Part shown: piece after piece, positions 10,470 to 23,700 of the stretch
Layout: the number at the start of each line of letters is the position of its first letter
Numbering within the stretch: the first letter of the stretch is position 1
DNA from: Cinclus cinclus
Lineage: Eukaryota; Chordata; Aves; Passeriformes; Cinclidae
Assembly (NCBI RefSeq): GCF_963662255.1
Contig: NC_085047.1
Location: forward strand, 96,107,619-96,171,618
Direction: 5' to 3'
Length of the DNA stretch: 64,000 nt
The notes under the pieces: generated by a model
What the model was told of the DNA's origin: nothing
The model's input: only the letters and a program-made list of their open reading frames with translations
Database searches by the model: none
Translations under genes and position numbers: made by a program

Positions 10470-11349
10470 TCAAAATTAACTAAATGGAACTAAATACAGC
10501 TGGCAGCTGGTCACTGGTGGTATTCCCCAGGGCTCATAATTTTGGCCAGACTTGTTTAATATCTTTGTCAGTGGTTTGGACAGTGGGATAATATGCATCC
10601 TCAGTAGGTTTGCAGGTGACACCAAGTTAGGTGGGAGTGTTGATCTGCTTGAGGGTAGGAAAGCTCTGCAGAGGCATCTGGGCAGGATGAATAGATGGTC
10701 CAGAACCAACTGTATGAGGCTCAGTAAGGCAAAGTGCCAGGTCCTACCCCTGGGTTACAACAGCTCCATGTAGAGCTACTGCCCTGGGGAAGAGTGTATT
10801 GAGAATTGCTCAATATGGGAGTACGGCCAGTAGTACTAGAGAAGTGATTGTCCCCCTGTACTGAGCACGGTCAGTCCACATGTTGAAGCCTGTGTTCAGT
10901 TTTGGGTTGCTCACTTCAAAGAGGTCACTGAGGTGGTGGAGTGTGTCCATAGAAGGGCAAAGAAGCTGGTAATGTGTCTAGAAAACATGTCCTATGAGGA
11001 ATGACTGAAGGAGTAGGGGTATTTTGTCTGGAGAAGAAGAAAGTCAGGGAAAACCTCATTGCTCTCTACAACTACCTGAAATGAGACTGTGGTGAGGTGA
11101 GGATTGGTCTCTCCTGCAATATCTCAAGTGAAAGAATGAGAAGAATTGCCTTAAATTGTACCAGGTGAGGTTCAGATTATATATCAGAAAAAAAAAATCA
11201 CTAAAATAGTAGTTGGGCATTGGAATAAGTTGCCCAGGGAGGTGGTGGAGTCATTGTCTTTAGAAGTATTCAAGAGGTGTCTGGATGTGGCATTTGGGGA
11301 TATGGTTTAGGGAGTATTGTGGTGGTGCTGGGTTGATGGGACTGGATAG
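10470..11349 (+). mobile_element. CR1 LINE fragment (ORF2 3' part), split by a SINE
   Basis: This is a 5'-truncated chicken-repeat-1 retrotransposon, the dominant avian LINE. The stretch from about 10500 corresponds to the reverse-transcriptase end of ORF2. A frame at 10552-10773 still reads FNIF, then FAGDTKLGG, DLLEG and KAKCQVL. These are characteristic of CR1 RT motif C and after, with the family's FADD changed to FAGD. Frameshifts and stops follow. The 3' untranslated part continues to about 11345, where a SINE interrupts it; the CR1 tail resumes at about 11497. It is inactive. Confidence 0.85.
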
Positions 11350-11496
11350 CCCTGAGCTTGGCTCAGTTGGTTAGAGGTGGATGATAATAATGCCTAGTTT
11401 AGGGTCTCAATCCCTGCACAGGCCATTCACCTAACAGTGCAAATCAATGATCCTTGTGGGTCTCTTGCAGCTCAGAATGTCCTGTGATTCTGTGAA
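11350..11496 (+). mobile_element. TguSINE1-like SINE (tRNA-Ile head, CR1 tail)
   Basis: The first 75 bases resemble a tRNA-Ile gene, with a pol III A box TGGCTCAGTTGG (11359-11370) and a diverged B box GGGTCTCAATCCC (11402-11414), followed by GGCCATTCACCTAA. The rest (from about 11448) is a CR1 3' end with ATGATCCTTGTGGGTCTCTT and CTCAGAATGTCCTGTGATTC. A tRNA-Ile head fused to a CR1 tail is the structure of TguSINE1, described from zebra finch and other songbirds and mobilised by CR1 machinery. It sits inside the CR1 copy starting at 10470. B-box changes and indels show it is old. It is not a functional tRNA gene: the anticodon arm and acceptor pairing are not intact. Confidence 0.8.
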
Positions 11497-11540
11497 GATG
11501 ATCCTGAAGGTCTCTTTCAATGTTGCTGATTCTGTGTGTG
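11497..11540 (+). mobile_element. CR1 3' tail resuming after the nested SINE
   Basis: GATGATCCTGAAGGTCTCTT followed by TTCAATGTTG and GATTCTGTG is a second CR1 3' end immediately after the one that closes the SINE. Joined to the sequence ending at about 11349 it restores the expected order of a CR1 3' end, so it belongs to the older element. Confidence 0.7.
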
Positions 11541-12780
11541 AAAACAGTAACCTAATGCAGGGCAAGAGGGGCTTTCTACAACTGCATGAATAGAAATTGA
11601 CTCCTTTCCCCAGTCTATTTCCTGCTTGGTCTTCTTACTTCAATTTGCGTAGTGTCAATGGAATTCAATTTCTTTTTATGCAAGGATTAGCCAGTATATT
11701 CCCAATACACTTCATGCAGTTGTAATGTTATATTTCACTAGCTTCACAGTGCAAAAGGCTCATCTTCAGTGGACCAGAATGAACTCCATACTCAGGTCAC
11801 TGGGTAAGTTCACTTCCTAGTACAAGGGTGAAAACACACAGCAGACATAGTCCTCTGTAAGACTCCAAAGAAATGAGAACTGCAAAAGAAATTAATGACA
11901 AACTGCAGGACATAAATCAAAAGCAAATGGAATGATCTCACCATGTCCACCAAGTAAACAAGTAAAATCCAGAGATTATTTTGAAATTAACATGCAGAAA
12001 ATGAAGATTTTGGGAAAATAATAAATGTCTTCTAGTGGAGTAGCCCCCAAATGGTTTTTATTAAATTTCAAGAAAGAAAATTGTTTCCTATGTGGCTTAT
12101 CCTCTTGTGGTTTGTTCATGAAGGAGAAGTTTGATTGATAACTATATTCACAGAAAATTATACGGAGTAACAAAATTACAACACAGAAAAATCACATCTA
12201 TATTTTCAAATTTAAAATCTTTCGTTTATAGTAAAATTAAATTCTTATTGCACTGCTAGCTCTGCTACAGGTCAGATAAATCAAAAATACACTGTATAGT
12301 CCCACCTGCATGGCCAATGAGATAATTTCAGAGTAGTGTACTGTGAGAACTAAAACTCACTAGAGTTTCCAAAAGATATGGTATTTGTCATGATACATGC
12401 CTTTTTAGTTACATTCTAATTGCATTCTCCTTGCAGTTTTTCACTAAAACTTTTAGTTGTAGTTGCTTTCTTCTTCTGACAAGGGCCCAAACCCAAAATA
12501 TTGCAGATATAGAATATAGCATATTAAGATCTCTTCATATATTTAATATTTTTTTAGGGAACAAAATATGGAAATTTGTGCTAAAAAGCTTCTGAGATGC
12601 AACCTTAAAGTGCATGAGGCAGGTATAGACATTGACTTTAATAGACACAATATTTCAGTTCTGGTAAAGTAGAAGCAGCTGGTGGTCTCTGGTCCACCTT
12701 GTGTAAAGAAAAAGCTTAAAAATGCTGCTGAAATTATGTATTGAGATATTTTGTATCATTTAGCCCAAGTGCTTCATCAG

Positions 12781-12890
12781 TTTGGTTTTTGGTTAGGTTC
12801 GATTTCTCTTTGTTTTTTGGGTTTTTTACTTTGGTTTGGTTTGGATTTTTTTTGTTTTGCTTTGTTTTGTTATTGCTTTGTGTTTTTATG
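12781..12890. repeat. T/G-rich low-complexity tract
   Basis: T-tracts punctuated by G or GG (TTTGG, TTTTG units) over about 110 bases. The same texture recurs at 34391, 41600 and 61210. It has no ordered unit long enough to be a satellite. Confidence 0.75.
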
Positions 12891-15800
12891 AAGTTTTTTA
12901 CTTACTGTTAGACTAAAGTGAATGGTATAGTTTGGGGGGGGGTTTTTGAAAGGTAAATATTTCTCATTTTGCAGCTTCTACAATATCTGGGTAAATTTAA
13001 CCAGTACTTAATTACTCTTACTCTTAAAGTCACATTCTGGCTTGTAGTCTTAAAAAACTGAACTTCACTTTGGCTCCACACCTTCTTCTTTCAGCTTACA
13101 TACTTTAACAAATCACGATTAGGCAGCCTTCTAACCTTCTTATTGTTGAGATAATTAGGTTCTGTTTTGTTAGTCTTTTGCTACAAAGCAGGCTTTTCAG
13201 ACTATGATTCATCCTTGTTAGGATTTTCTCAACCCTTACTGTCTATCAAAATCCTTTTAGAAATGTAAAGTCTGGAATAGGGTAAGGAATTTTCACTGTA
13301 GTCGTATTAACACAGTATTTTACTCCAGACTCCCACTTTTATTTTTAAAAGGAATACATTTGATCTTGGCCTTTATGTGAACTCATGTTCCTGATTACTA
13401 TTTATGATTTCAATTATTTTTTTTCTTGAGTTACAGAAAAGCAACTCTCATCTTAAAGTGTGATCTATGTTCTCAGTTTTAACATAGTTATTCTATAAGG
13501 AGATTGATTCACAAGAATGTTTCCTAACATCTATACAAATCTGGTTGTCACTGATGTTTTTCACTAGAGATAACATTTGAAAACTTTTCCTGCAATTATT
13601 TAAAGTTTTCATTGAGATCCTTACTAAGATCTTACATGGTTAACCATTGCTGATTTTTTCCGGAAGAAAAAAAAAATAGAATAATAATTTGGAAAGCTAA
13701 TACATATGTTGTGAAGGTCCTCCTTATGTTAACAATGTCCTTTTCTCAGCCAGAAACTGACTCCTGTTTTTGCATACCTTCTCTTTCCATTGATGATAAC
13801 TCAAAACAAAGTTCTTCATTTCATCTGCAACTTAATTAAGGAATCAAACTTCTGATCAATATCTAACAGTTCCACAATACTAATATTTCCATTGTGTAGC
13901 ATCTTTATTCTTCGTAAAATACCATTCAAAAAAAGAAAAGTTAATTGTGGGATTAATTTAATGGTTGTTTTTGTTTTGCATGTTCAGATCCTTGCAAAAA
14001 GGATATTCAGTGAATTTCTGTGCAGTATATTCTGGACAGTTGTAATCTTGCTGGACCCATGCAATTTTTGCAGAAACCACAGCATCTAATCAACACAGCA
14101 CAAGGCCTGAGGTGGTATTTATAGCTGTAGTGAGTCAAGAAAATACCTCTGCACACTCAGTCTACATCCATATAGCCATTTAGGTCTGTACTTCTGCAGG
14201 ATGAACCCATGTATCTTCTGAATCAGGCATTATACATGTATAGTGTAATCAGGCTTCTTGAGTGATGTGGTAGTTAATGTGATTAATGGTATTAAAAAAG
14301 CTTATACCTTAGACAAACAGACAAAAATATTCAATAGTAGGTCTAATTATTCCTTGTGATATATAATCATCACATTTTTAGGGGCTTGTATGGTCAGATT
14401 TTGATTCAGATTAATACTTATGGGACGATTCCATGTGCCACTTACATTAACACAGAAAGTGAAGTTTGCCCTACATACCCATGGAAACTTGATTTGGTCT
14501 TGACAAAAGTGGTCAGTAACTTTCATTGATACAAAAGATTATGCTAACCAGAGGCTAGTAATCCATCCCTGCTTCTATTGTTTTTTAGATTTGAAATGGG
14601 CACAAAGTACCTTGGAGTACATTCTTACAAGCTGAGTGCAATCTTTTCAGTTTTAAAATGCAATGCAGACTGGTGAGTTATTATTATTAGAAAGAATTAT
14701 TTATAGCATAATTTAAGCATTACAGAAAATCATATGCCTAATGCCATATAAGATACCAGTTTACCAGTATACATGTGGAACTTTAACTGCACTTGAATAG
14801 CACAGGAAAGAGAGCAGAAATATCATTAAATTAAAGCAGAGAGAAATGAAATGCAGTGTCTAAGTACCTAAGGCATATGTCACAGATCACATTCATTCAC
14901 AAGCCAGCTCTCTTCAACAACCTTTAATCTACAGCCACAATATTAAGGATCAGGATGTTCAAAACCAAACATAATAGCTCTGCAGGTAATTCCTTTGACA
15001 ACTTGTGGTCTGTAAGACATTGCTCATAGACCTCTGGACTTCAAAAGAACACTAGAGCTGCAAGCTTCAAACAGCAAGTAAGTTTTCTGAAAAAATAATT
15101 CTTAGAAGCTGTTAGAAAATCTCGACTTTTGGACTACAACAAGAGACAATTAGAAGATCAGAAGTGTTGGAACTATTTTCCTATTTGCAAGATAATTACA
15201 GAAAATGCAATCTCAGTAGTAGGTAGTGATATCTATTTCCAAATGCTTTTCTCACTAGGTTTTATTGTTCATGCTTTTCCTAGGCAAAATTATTCCTTTT
15301 TTTTTTTTTTTTTTGGCTACCTAAAGTACAATTTCAGCTGGAATGTGGAGCTTTCTTTCTACCCAAACTAGCATCTATTGTATTGCAGTCTATTGAGATT
15401 ATATTTTTTAAAGTCCACAGACTGATGAAGGCATTGAATCCAAGTCTCACAACTTCTCTCACTGAATGCTTTAGCAAAAAGAGATACTACATAGTGACCA
15501 GGCAATTCTGGAAGCATTAATGTCTCTGACAGTGTTTTTATAAGAAGATATGGTTACACATAAATATTCTTTGAAATGCTTCAAGTAGCAAGTCACTTAC
15601 CAGACCTGAATGTGAGATCCCCAAGCTCTGAGAACTCTGTCAAGTTCTGCCTGTCATCTGAGCCAGCTATTCATCAGCACATTGTTAGCCCATCCAAATG
15701 TGGGGCAATTTCCTTCACACAGATTTTAAGTATTTTACTTTGTAATTGAAAGAGCTAAAGGCATTTACAGACAAGCACTAGTGAAACTAACTGCAGCTTT

Positions 15801-16269
15801 AGTGCCATACCTCTGTCAGAGGTCATAATTCCCTGAAATTAAATTAGCAGAAGAAAATTTTGTATGTGCATTAACCACTTATCATAAGGCAACAGACTAG
15901 ATTAAATGAACAGTGAATAAGAGTTTAAACTAACCTGTAGGAGAAAGGGAATATTTATTCCACCAGACTGATTACAAGGATGATCTTAGCAGCAGAAAAA
16001 GAGCAAATAAGTTGGTATGGGAGAACAATGTCTCAAACTGTCTCTGTTGGTATTGTTTGCTAAGTAAAAGAAAATCAGAGTGCTAACAGAACACACAAGC
16101 TCAGCCAATGTGATGTGGGTCATTAAGCCACAGAAATTTGGTAACATTTGTTTGTGTGCCCACATCTAATTCTCTGGGGTTCTGGCTGAATTTAGGAAGA
16201 GTCAGGTACAAGCTGTTCATGCAGAGTCAATCTGGAAAGACCAGAGAGAAACTTCTACATGTAAATGGG

Positions 16270-16294
16270 AAGTACCTCATGAATTGAGGTACTT
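16270..16294. repeat. Perfect 10-bp inverted repeat, 5-base loop
   Basis: AAGTACCTCA (16270-16279) and TGAGGTACTT (16285-16294) are exact reverse complements separated by five bases. It could form a small hairpin. No adjoining feature gives it a role. Confidence 0.8.
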
Positions 16295-17384
16295 GCAGGA
16301 AAAACTCTTCTAACTAATAGTTTTAAAGGAATCTGACTCCCTCAGAAACACTACTTCAGTTTGTGAGTCATTTAAAAAATACAAATTATCTTAATTTCAG
16401 ATATAAAAAGGCATAGGATTGGTTGACTGAAGAAGAGTTTGAACAAATAACTGACGTAAATAAACAAACCTACCAAAGTTACTGAATGGGTTAAATTTGT
16501 TATGTTCAAGACTGCCAAATCTTGAACTAAGAACAGGAAGTTTATTGGCAATTTTCTGAAAGAGGAGGAATCCAATAATAAAATGTGAGCCATTTGTCTT
16601 CCCAGCCATTAAAGGAAATTCACTTTAAGGATTTTTCTGGAGTGGTTGCTGCTGCTAGTGTGCCCATTATAATTTATCACTGTGTCTGCTGCTAATATTG
16701 TCATCAGTAGGAGTTCAGGTGGACTTCCATTAGTGCTATCACAGTATTCATTGGCAGAATATTTCACTGACCTGGACAGGATCTATCCAAAACGTTCAAA
16801 GCCTCATCTGCTGTGGATATTTTTTCTGCTAATTATATTCAGCAATTATGTAAGATAATTCCTCAGGACGAGTTATCTAGAGAAAAGCAGCTACAACAAA
16901 CATAATTAAGAAATAAAACTGTGTCAGTCATCATCATGTTCCTTTAATTATAGGCCATATCCTTCTCAACCTTCATCTTCTTGTGTGATATTTAGAATAT
17001 AAACTCACTGGTAGTGATCATTTCTTCCTGATTTCCACTCAGGTTTTAGCTTTTACTGCCATCTTTGGACACCATCACAATACACATGTTCAAAGCTAGT
17101 ATGCCTATATGTAATAAATGTAACTAGGCACAGTTATTTAACCATATGTTACATTAGTTTTATGGCTCTGTTGCTTGCTTTGACTTAAAGCTGTGTTAAA
17201 TTCATGCCAAGTAATGAAAAGTGGAGGTTGACTGCTTTCTTTGTCTTGCATAGCAGCACAAAGGAATTCCAGCCACTTCAGACAGTAAGTCAGGTTCACT
17301 GGGAGCCCACCTTACATGTCTCTATGCAAACATAAGCAGTCATGGAGAATAGAACAGGGGAGGTAGAGATGTGCCCACACCTTC

Positions 17385-17770
17385 AATCTTATTGTCATTG
17401 TGGAAACACTGTGGGATAGCCCCTATGACTAAAGTGCTGGAGTGGAAGCATACTCTTTAGAAAGAATGGGAGAGGAGACAAGGAGGATGTGTCACCCTCT
17501 CTGTCAGTGACCACCTGGAGCTCGTGGGACTGTGCCTGGAGGTGGATGAGGAGCTGAGTGAGACCTCGTGGATGAGGTTTAAAGGAAGGGCAGAGCAGGT
17601 GACATTACAGGGGGAGTCTGCTACATGCTGCCTGGCCAGGGAGGCTGAGTAGGTGCAGCCCTCTAGGGACAGATAGAAGAGTCTCATAGTTCACAAGCTC
17701 TGGTTCTCAACCACCCCAATATCTGTTGTAGGGACAAAGCAGCTGTCTCTTAGCAGCTCTTGATCACTCA
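17385..17770 (+). mobile_element. CR1 LINE fragment (ORF2 endonuclease region)
   Basis: The order GTGGGATAGC, CTTTAGAAAGAATGGGAGAG, GTCAGTGACCACCTGGAG, GAGGTGGATGAGGAGCTGAG, CAGGTGACATTACAG, GGGGGAGTCTGCTACATGCT and CAACCACCCCAATATCTGTT matches the N-terminal endonuclease part of CR1 ORF2. The stretch that normally encodes the MGDFN motif has a deletion just before CAACCACCCC (about 17710). Stops and frameshifts break the frame. It lacks the RT domain and 3' tail, so it is an internal fragment, probably of an older CR1 copy cut by deletion. Confidence 0.75.
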
Positions 17771-20700
17771 GTGGAATCAAGAAGCCCCAAAGAACGTGGT
17801 GGATTTCTCTCATTTTTTCATAACTCACAAAATATTCTGCACCTTTATCCTGGTTCATTCACCAGGACCAAAGGTGAAAAGTTTTCCTCTTTACTTCAGC
17901 TAAGTCAGTTAAGCTAGCAAAGTGGGAAATAAATGCTGTACTGTGGCAAATACTATCAGAGTGTACATGAATTTTCCTACACATTTTGAGCAACTGTTGG
18001 TTCCATACTTTAAAATATTTTTTCACTTGCTCTTTTGGATAGTGATATATATAGAGATGATAACTTACATAAATAATTTCTTAAACTTGGATTCCTTGAA
18101 ATGTAAAACATTTAGCATTGTTAATGTTACTGCTGTTGCCTCCACATGGGTTGACCTTTGCAGTTTGGGAGAGCACAGTAAACACGGTAATTCTGTAGTG
18201 ATACTCTATGTTAGAAATTGGAATTATAATCAAATAATTTGAAGGAACTGCAAAGTGAGACATGACCTAGCTCTCAGTCGACTGCTTTGTTAGTCCTACT
18301 TAATGTGCACAATGAAGTCACCATAGCTGGGGTTTAAAGCATTTATAGGAATAATTAAAGAAACAATAAAATAATCAAGTTTAAGACCTGAGTTACATGA
18401 AGTGACATGTGACTTCATAAGGTCACAGAATTTGGTTTTTAAAAGTGTGTTCACTTGCAAGTTCATTTGGAGGAATCAGGTTTTCAGATGGGAGCTGATA
18501 CATTTGAGCAATACTAGCATCTCTTAAGGTATATTCAGGTCATTTCTAAATGGTTTGTCTTACAAGATCTGATTGTTGAGGAGTTTATTACAGGTCCTGC
18601 CACTCTGTGAGTGCTGCCATATTATAGAAAGATAGAATGATCACATCTGCTCCTCAGTTTTCAGTTTACTGTTTTTCTCTTAACCAAGGCTAACATTCTT
18701 TGTTATAAGGGATTTTTTTTTAAACAAAAGTTTACAGTGGTTTACCTGTATACATTGGGCTGTGAATGAGTAAGGCAAAAAACTCCCATTTATGGATCCC
18801 TTTGAACTTGACTCGATTTGCTGCCGGAACATTATATCCTTATCACAAAAACATTTTGAATCATTCCAGGCTTTGCCCCTCAGAAATGCAACTTGCTTCA
18901 CTCTGTCAATGTAAGGGAATTGAAGGATTTCTTCAGGCAGGAGAATCTCAATGCTAGCAATCATTGACTTTTTGCCAACTCCAAACATTGTAAGGATATG
19001 TCAGAAGTGGAAGGGGCTTGAGCAGTGGGCACTGAGTATTCCTTTCTGGCAGAGCAGATCCTTGGGCATTTATGTCTGTCAGTGCAGATGACATAAACCT
19101 GAAGGCTGTGCTAGAGGCCAGCCAGATCCACCCAGCACTCAAAATCTAATTTGCACATTGAACATTGTGTATGGGATGGACGTGCCATGTGTGTCTACTG
19201 TTTGCCTCTACTGAGTAATTTCAGCCATAGGCAACTTTTCTGTTCTAAACACAGAAAAAATAACTGAAGATGATAACAGATTTGCTGGTTTGCCACAAGC
19301 TAACACATCTTCATGATTTTTTTTTAATGGTTTGTGCCTTCTAATCATTCTAATCCCATCTGAGAACTCAGATTTGTAAATAGTGATATAAAAACAATCT
19401 TATTTAGAATCTGTACTACATTTGTCAGTAGCTGACTAACCTAATAACACACAGTAAACAATATATGTGAATCAATTGACCTAAAAATATTCAGACTTCC
19501 AGAAAAAGGGCATTTTCTTTTGTTTGGTTATACTTCTTCAGAGTATGGGAGAAAAAAAGAAAAATAAAAAAAAAAACAAAACTAATGCACTTTATAGTAA
19601 ACGTTTGGTACTAGCCAGTAAACAAATTCCAAACTACAGGAATCCTATGGATTAATTACAAGTTTGAAGTATTGCAAAATACTTCTGTTTGAACAGCCTT
19701 TTTACTGTGTTTTGTTCAAACCTTTGTTAGAAAATAACCAATGGGAATCATACTAGCAAAGAAGCGAGAATGTTACACTATCAGGCAAAATCATGTAGGA
19801 TTATCTGTTAAACTGATATTGTCACTATTAAAGTCATTATTGAAGGTAAGATAATGAAGAACAGATTGGCGCTTTACCTAGCACTGAAAAGAGGAAGAAA
19901 AAGTAGAAATATTTTAAGGGACTGTTATTTATTTTCTTTTTCTTTTTCTTTGCATAGGCCACACATAGGATTGAGAACCTGCTACTATTTTCTATTATAA
20001 AAGTACCTGTACTAACTAGTCAAGATGGAGGTAATATTTGCTTTGCACGGTCTATACATAGTTAGAAGACAATCCCTATCCTAAAAACTCTATGATCCAA
20101 CAAGCTAATGCAAAGAGTAATGGAAAGATTCCATTTGACTTTATCACACATTAAATTGTTCCTTAAGTATGGCTGGAATGTTTGATCATTTAACAGTGCA
20201 TGCTTTGATGGGCCTGTGAACATGGACTGAGAAAGAAGGCTTTCTTCCTCCTAAGTCATGAATAATTATAACACTTCAAATATTGTCACTTGTTCTTTTG
20301 TTATGACTGTCAAAAATGCAATAGTTCTGTGCACTCAAAAAAAAAGAAAGAAAAAAGACAATATACAAATTAGTATCTGTGATACACTACCATTCATTTT
20401 GGATATAATAAATTATTTTCCACCAGCATATTTCAAATCCTTTGAAAAAACTTTCAATATGGGAATCACTCATTTTATAAAATTTAAAAGCAATGATGAT
20501 CAACTGATATTTATGGTAGGTGATATCACTATTTGGTGATATCAATACTAAATATGTACCAGATCAATAGGCCTTTCATTTCACCTAATCGATCTAATGT
20601 AATTGAGTAATTATTGTTCAGGCAAAGCAAGTTTAAACTTGATTTTCAGCTGTACTCTCTTCCTCTTTCAGAAGTTTCCAAAAGCTGAGACACAGGATTG

Positions 20701-23700
20701 ATAATGGAAAACAAAAAGAATATTGGTCAAATCTATTCAGTAGATCCTGCTGTGTCTAATTACCATCAAAAACTGAATAACTAAAATTATAAAGTACTGT
20801 TTTTCATAGACTTATTCCGTAGCAATATACTGTGATAGTTCTTTTCTTTTTTCCTTTCTTTAATTTTGGCGATGGGTGTCTGCTAAATGGCCATCATACA
20901 TAAAATTAAGGAAGTTATAGAGAAAGGTTCATGGTTGTTACTATATTCGACATATATTTGTGATACTGCAGACTTTCATTGCCAAGATATTCCCATGGGA
21001 AATTTTGTGATGTCCTTCTCTTAATGCTCCTGGAGTCCAGATTTAAGCAATAAATATATTTCATCATTGAATCTCAATCTTGAAGCAAATATGAACGACC
21101 TTTTTAGATAAGTAGATATTGAGAATTTCAGTCTTTGTAATACCCCAGCATTTTAGATGAAAGCACAGTGGATGCCACTAAAACATTGAGAAAAAATAAA
21201 ATTCCATTTTTGTTGCTTCCTCATTATCAGACTGATGCACTAAATTTCTTTACAAAGTCAAAATGTTGCACTCTTTGTGCATGATCATTCAACATATACA
21301 ACTGTGTGAAGAAATATTTACATTATATTAAAAATAAAATCCTCTGAAATATTTACATTTCTATTCATAACACTTAGAAGCATTCAAAAGTTGTTTGAAA
21401 AATATAGATGTTTTTCACTGATGAAGGAATCTCATTTACTGCAATACAATGTGCAGTAATTACACGGAGTGTACAGGACATCACTAATGTTTAGAATGTG
21501 CAGAAATTAAAAGCAAACACAAGACAGTTTCCATTCTCTCTGTTTTACAGCTGTATCAGAAGATAAAATGCTGAGTTTTCAATTAGCCAAATGAACTAGA
21601 GAATTCAAAGCATGTTTCTGATTCCCAGTTCAGAAATATCAAACTAAATTTTCCAGCGGCCTTGAGTCAGTATGAATCCACCACCATGACATTTGAGTTT
21701 AAGTTCACAGGAACATCTTTTTGAAGTCAAAGGACTTCTTTAAGGTCATGTCCCTGAAAAAAAAAATACTAAGTTTGTGAGTCATTGCATTATAAGTTAG
21801 CTCTTTAGAGCAAATGATTCTCTCTTGGTCATAATGGTTCAGCACAGGCTGGCTTGATATTGCCCAGCCCTCAAAATAATGAATAGAATAGTGTGACAAG
21901 TAAAGGCAAACATTATTTGGAAGAGAACTAAACCCAGTTATATTGCATCACGATAAGGAGCTACCAGATCAAAAATTATGTCCTTAATGATGCTAACTTA
22001 AGAACAAGCAGATTCTACACATAAAGATGTTCTATTTATTAGTCAGTTGGACAAGCAGAAATATGGACAAATATGGATGCATAAACACATACACACATAG
22101 TCTTGTTTATATATTTTATGTATCAATAATATGGTGGACACTCGTGGTCACTGTTCTTATTGAACTTTCTCATATGAAGAAAAGATTTAATACTTTAGTT
22201 ATATTAATGTAGGAAATTCAAAGGAAAATAATATATTGAATAGTTTGTTGTGAGATATTGTCATTTATTTGAAAACAGTTATATACATATTATAGATATG
22301 CAAGAGTGTGTGTGGGTGTATAAACAAACTCAGAATTGTACCAATTTTGTTTCAATTTTTGAATGTAAGATAACCTAACTATTCTGAATCTTAGTGTTGT
22401 GTCTGTGTCAATTAATTTGACTACCCAGTAAGGTAAGAAATGAATGCAGAAAATCAACCAGACAAAAAAACAATTAATGTTTATTGTCTGAAAAGAGCAA
22501 GAGTCTAAGAGTTATAATAATTTCACACCAAAGATTGGGTATATGTTTGCCATTGATCACAAAGAGTAACTGTAGCAACAACAGTATTTTTCTTTCAGCT
22601 TTTAATTTTATTTTTATTTTGAATACTAATTTGCCACTAATTCTAATTTACTAATTCTTCAGTCTGAAATTATATTTTATACCTAATATGAAATTTCAGG
22701 GATTAAAAAACTTGTCATCCCAGCTGTAAAATACAGAATTTCTTCTTAAGGACATTAAACCTCTGTTTATGGATATATTAAAGTGAGAGGGAGCTGTAAA
22801 CTGCTTTCAGAAACTTTTAGAAGGATTTCTTGAATATGACTTCAGAAGTCTTTGAAATACATTGTAGAACCCTGTAAGGCATGGAATGTACCCAACTAAA
22901 TTTCTCTTCGTGCCTTACCCTGTCACAACCAGAGTGGTGGTCCAATCTAGGTGGAAAGAGCTGGTTGGAGATGCATTATTAGCAGGACATATAATATTCT
23001 TCTAATTTTTCAGAATTAGAGTTGTGTAACCAGCAGAAGCAGCTAAGAAAATCTTGCAATTAGTTTCTGAAACTTTCCTTCTGAAAAAATTTCATTATAT
23101 TACACTAATGAATTTATATTTTAGAAACAGAAATTAGAAGACCCTGCAAAAGAAAATTTTAACTAAAAATACTGCTAAATCTCTAAAAGCCTCTTAAAAG
23201 AGATCACGTTTCCATACTTTTACACTGCAGAGTGAAACATCAGTCAGACATGGTCTCAGTCCAGGAGGACTCTCTGCAAACTGAGAACAAGGGTTAAGTA
23301 CATGAAAATTGGAGCAATGATAGCTATGCACAAATATGGTGCAGTTTCTCTTTTTTGTTCCTCATAGAGACATCCCAAATCTCATAACTGTACTAAGTGG
23401 AAACCTAAATAAACCCATAAACTTAAATTCCAGATGCTACTGGGTGTAGAATGTATTTCATGTGAAAAATTACACTAGAATTTGTCTGGAATTTAAGAGA
23501 GCAGGTTAGACAAGAAAGCAAAATAAACTTTTTTCTGTGGCACAATACCTCACTGTTGGATAAAGCATCTGGACAAGCCCCCATTCTTACAGAGCTGAAG
23601 TCAAACATCCAAAGCCAATGATGAAATTAGTAAAGCTATATCTATTATACCTGTGGAAATACTTTCACACCTTGCAGATGAAGTTACTACTATTATATCC

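Larger units (their letters stand above)
11541..17384. other. Unique AT-rich sequence with low-complexity tracts
   Basis: No coding exon, RNA gene or transposon is recognised. It contains a T/G-rich tract (12781-12890), a run of about 18 T (15297-15314), and a hairpin-forming inverted repeat at 16270-16294. Open frames here are short and without family resemblance. Confidence 0.6.

Noticed and set aside
11350..11424. tRNA-Ile gene
   Set aside because: It has A- and B-box-like sequences but degenerate arms, and is joined to a CR1 tail, so it is the head of a SINE.
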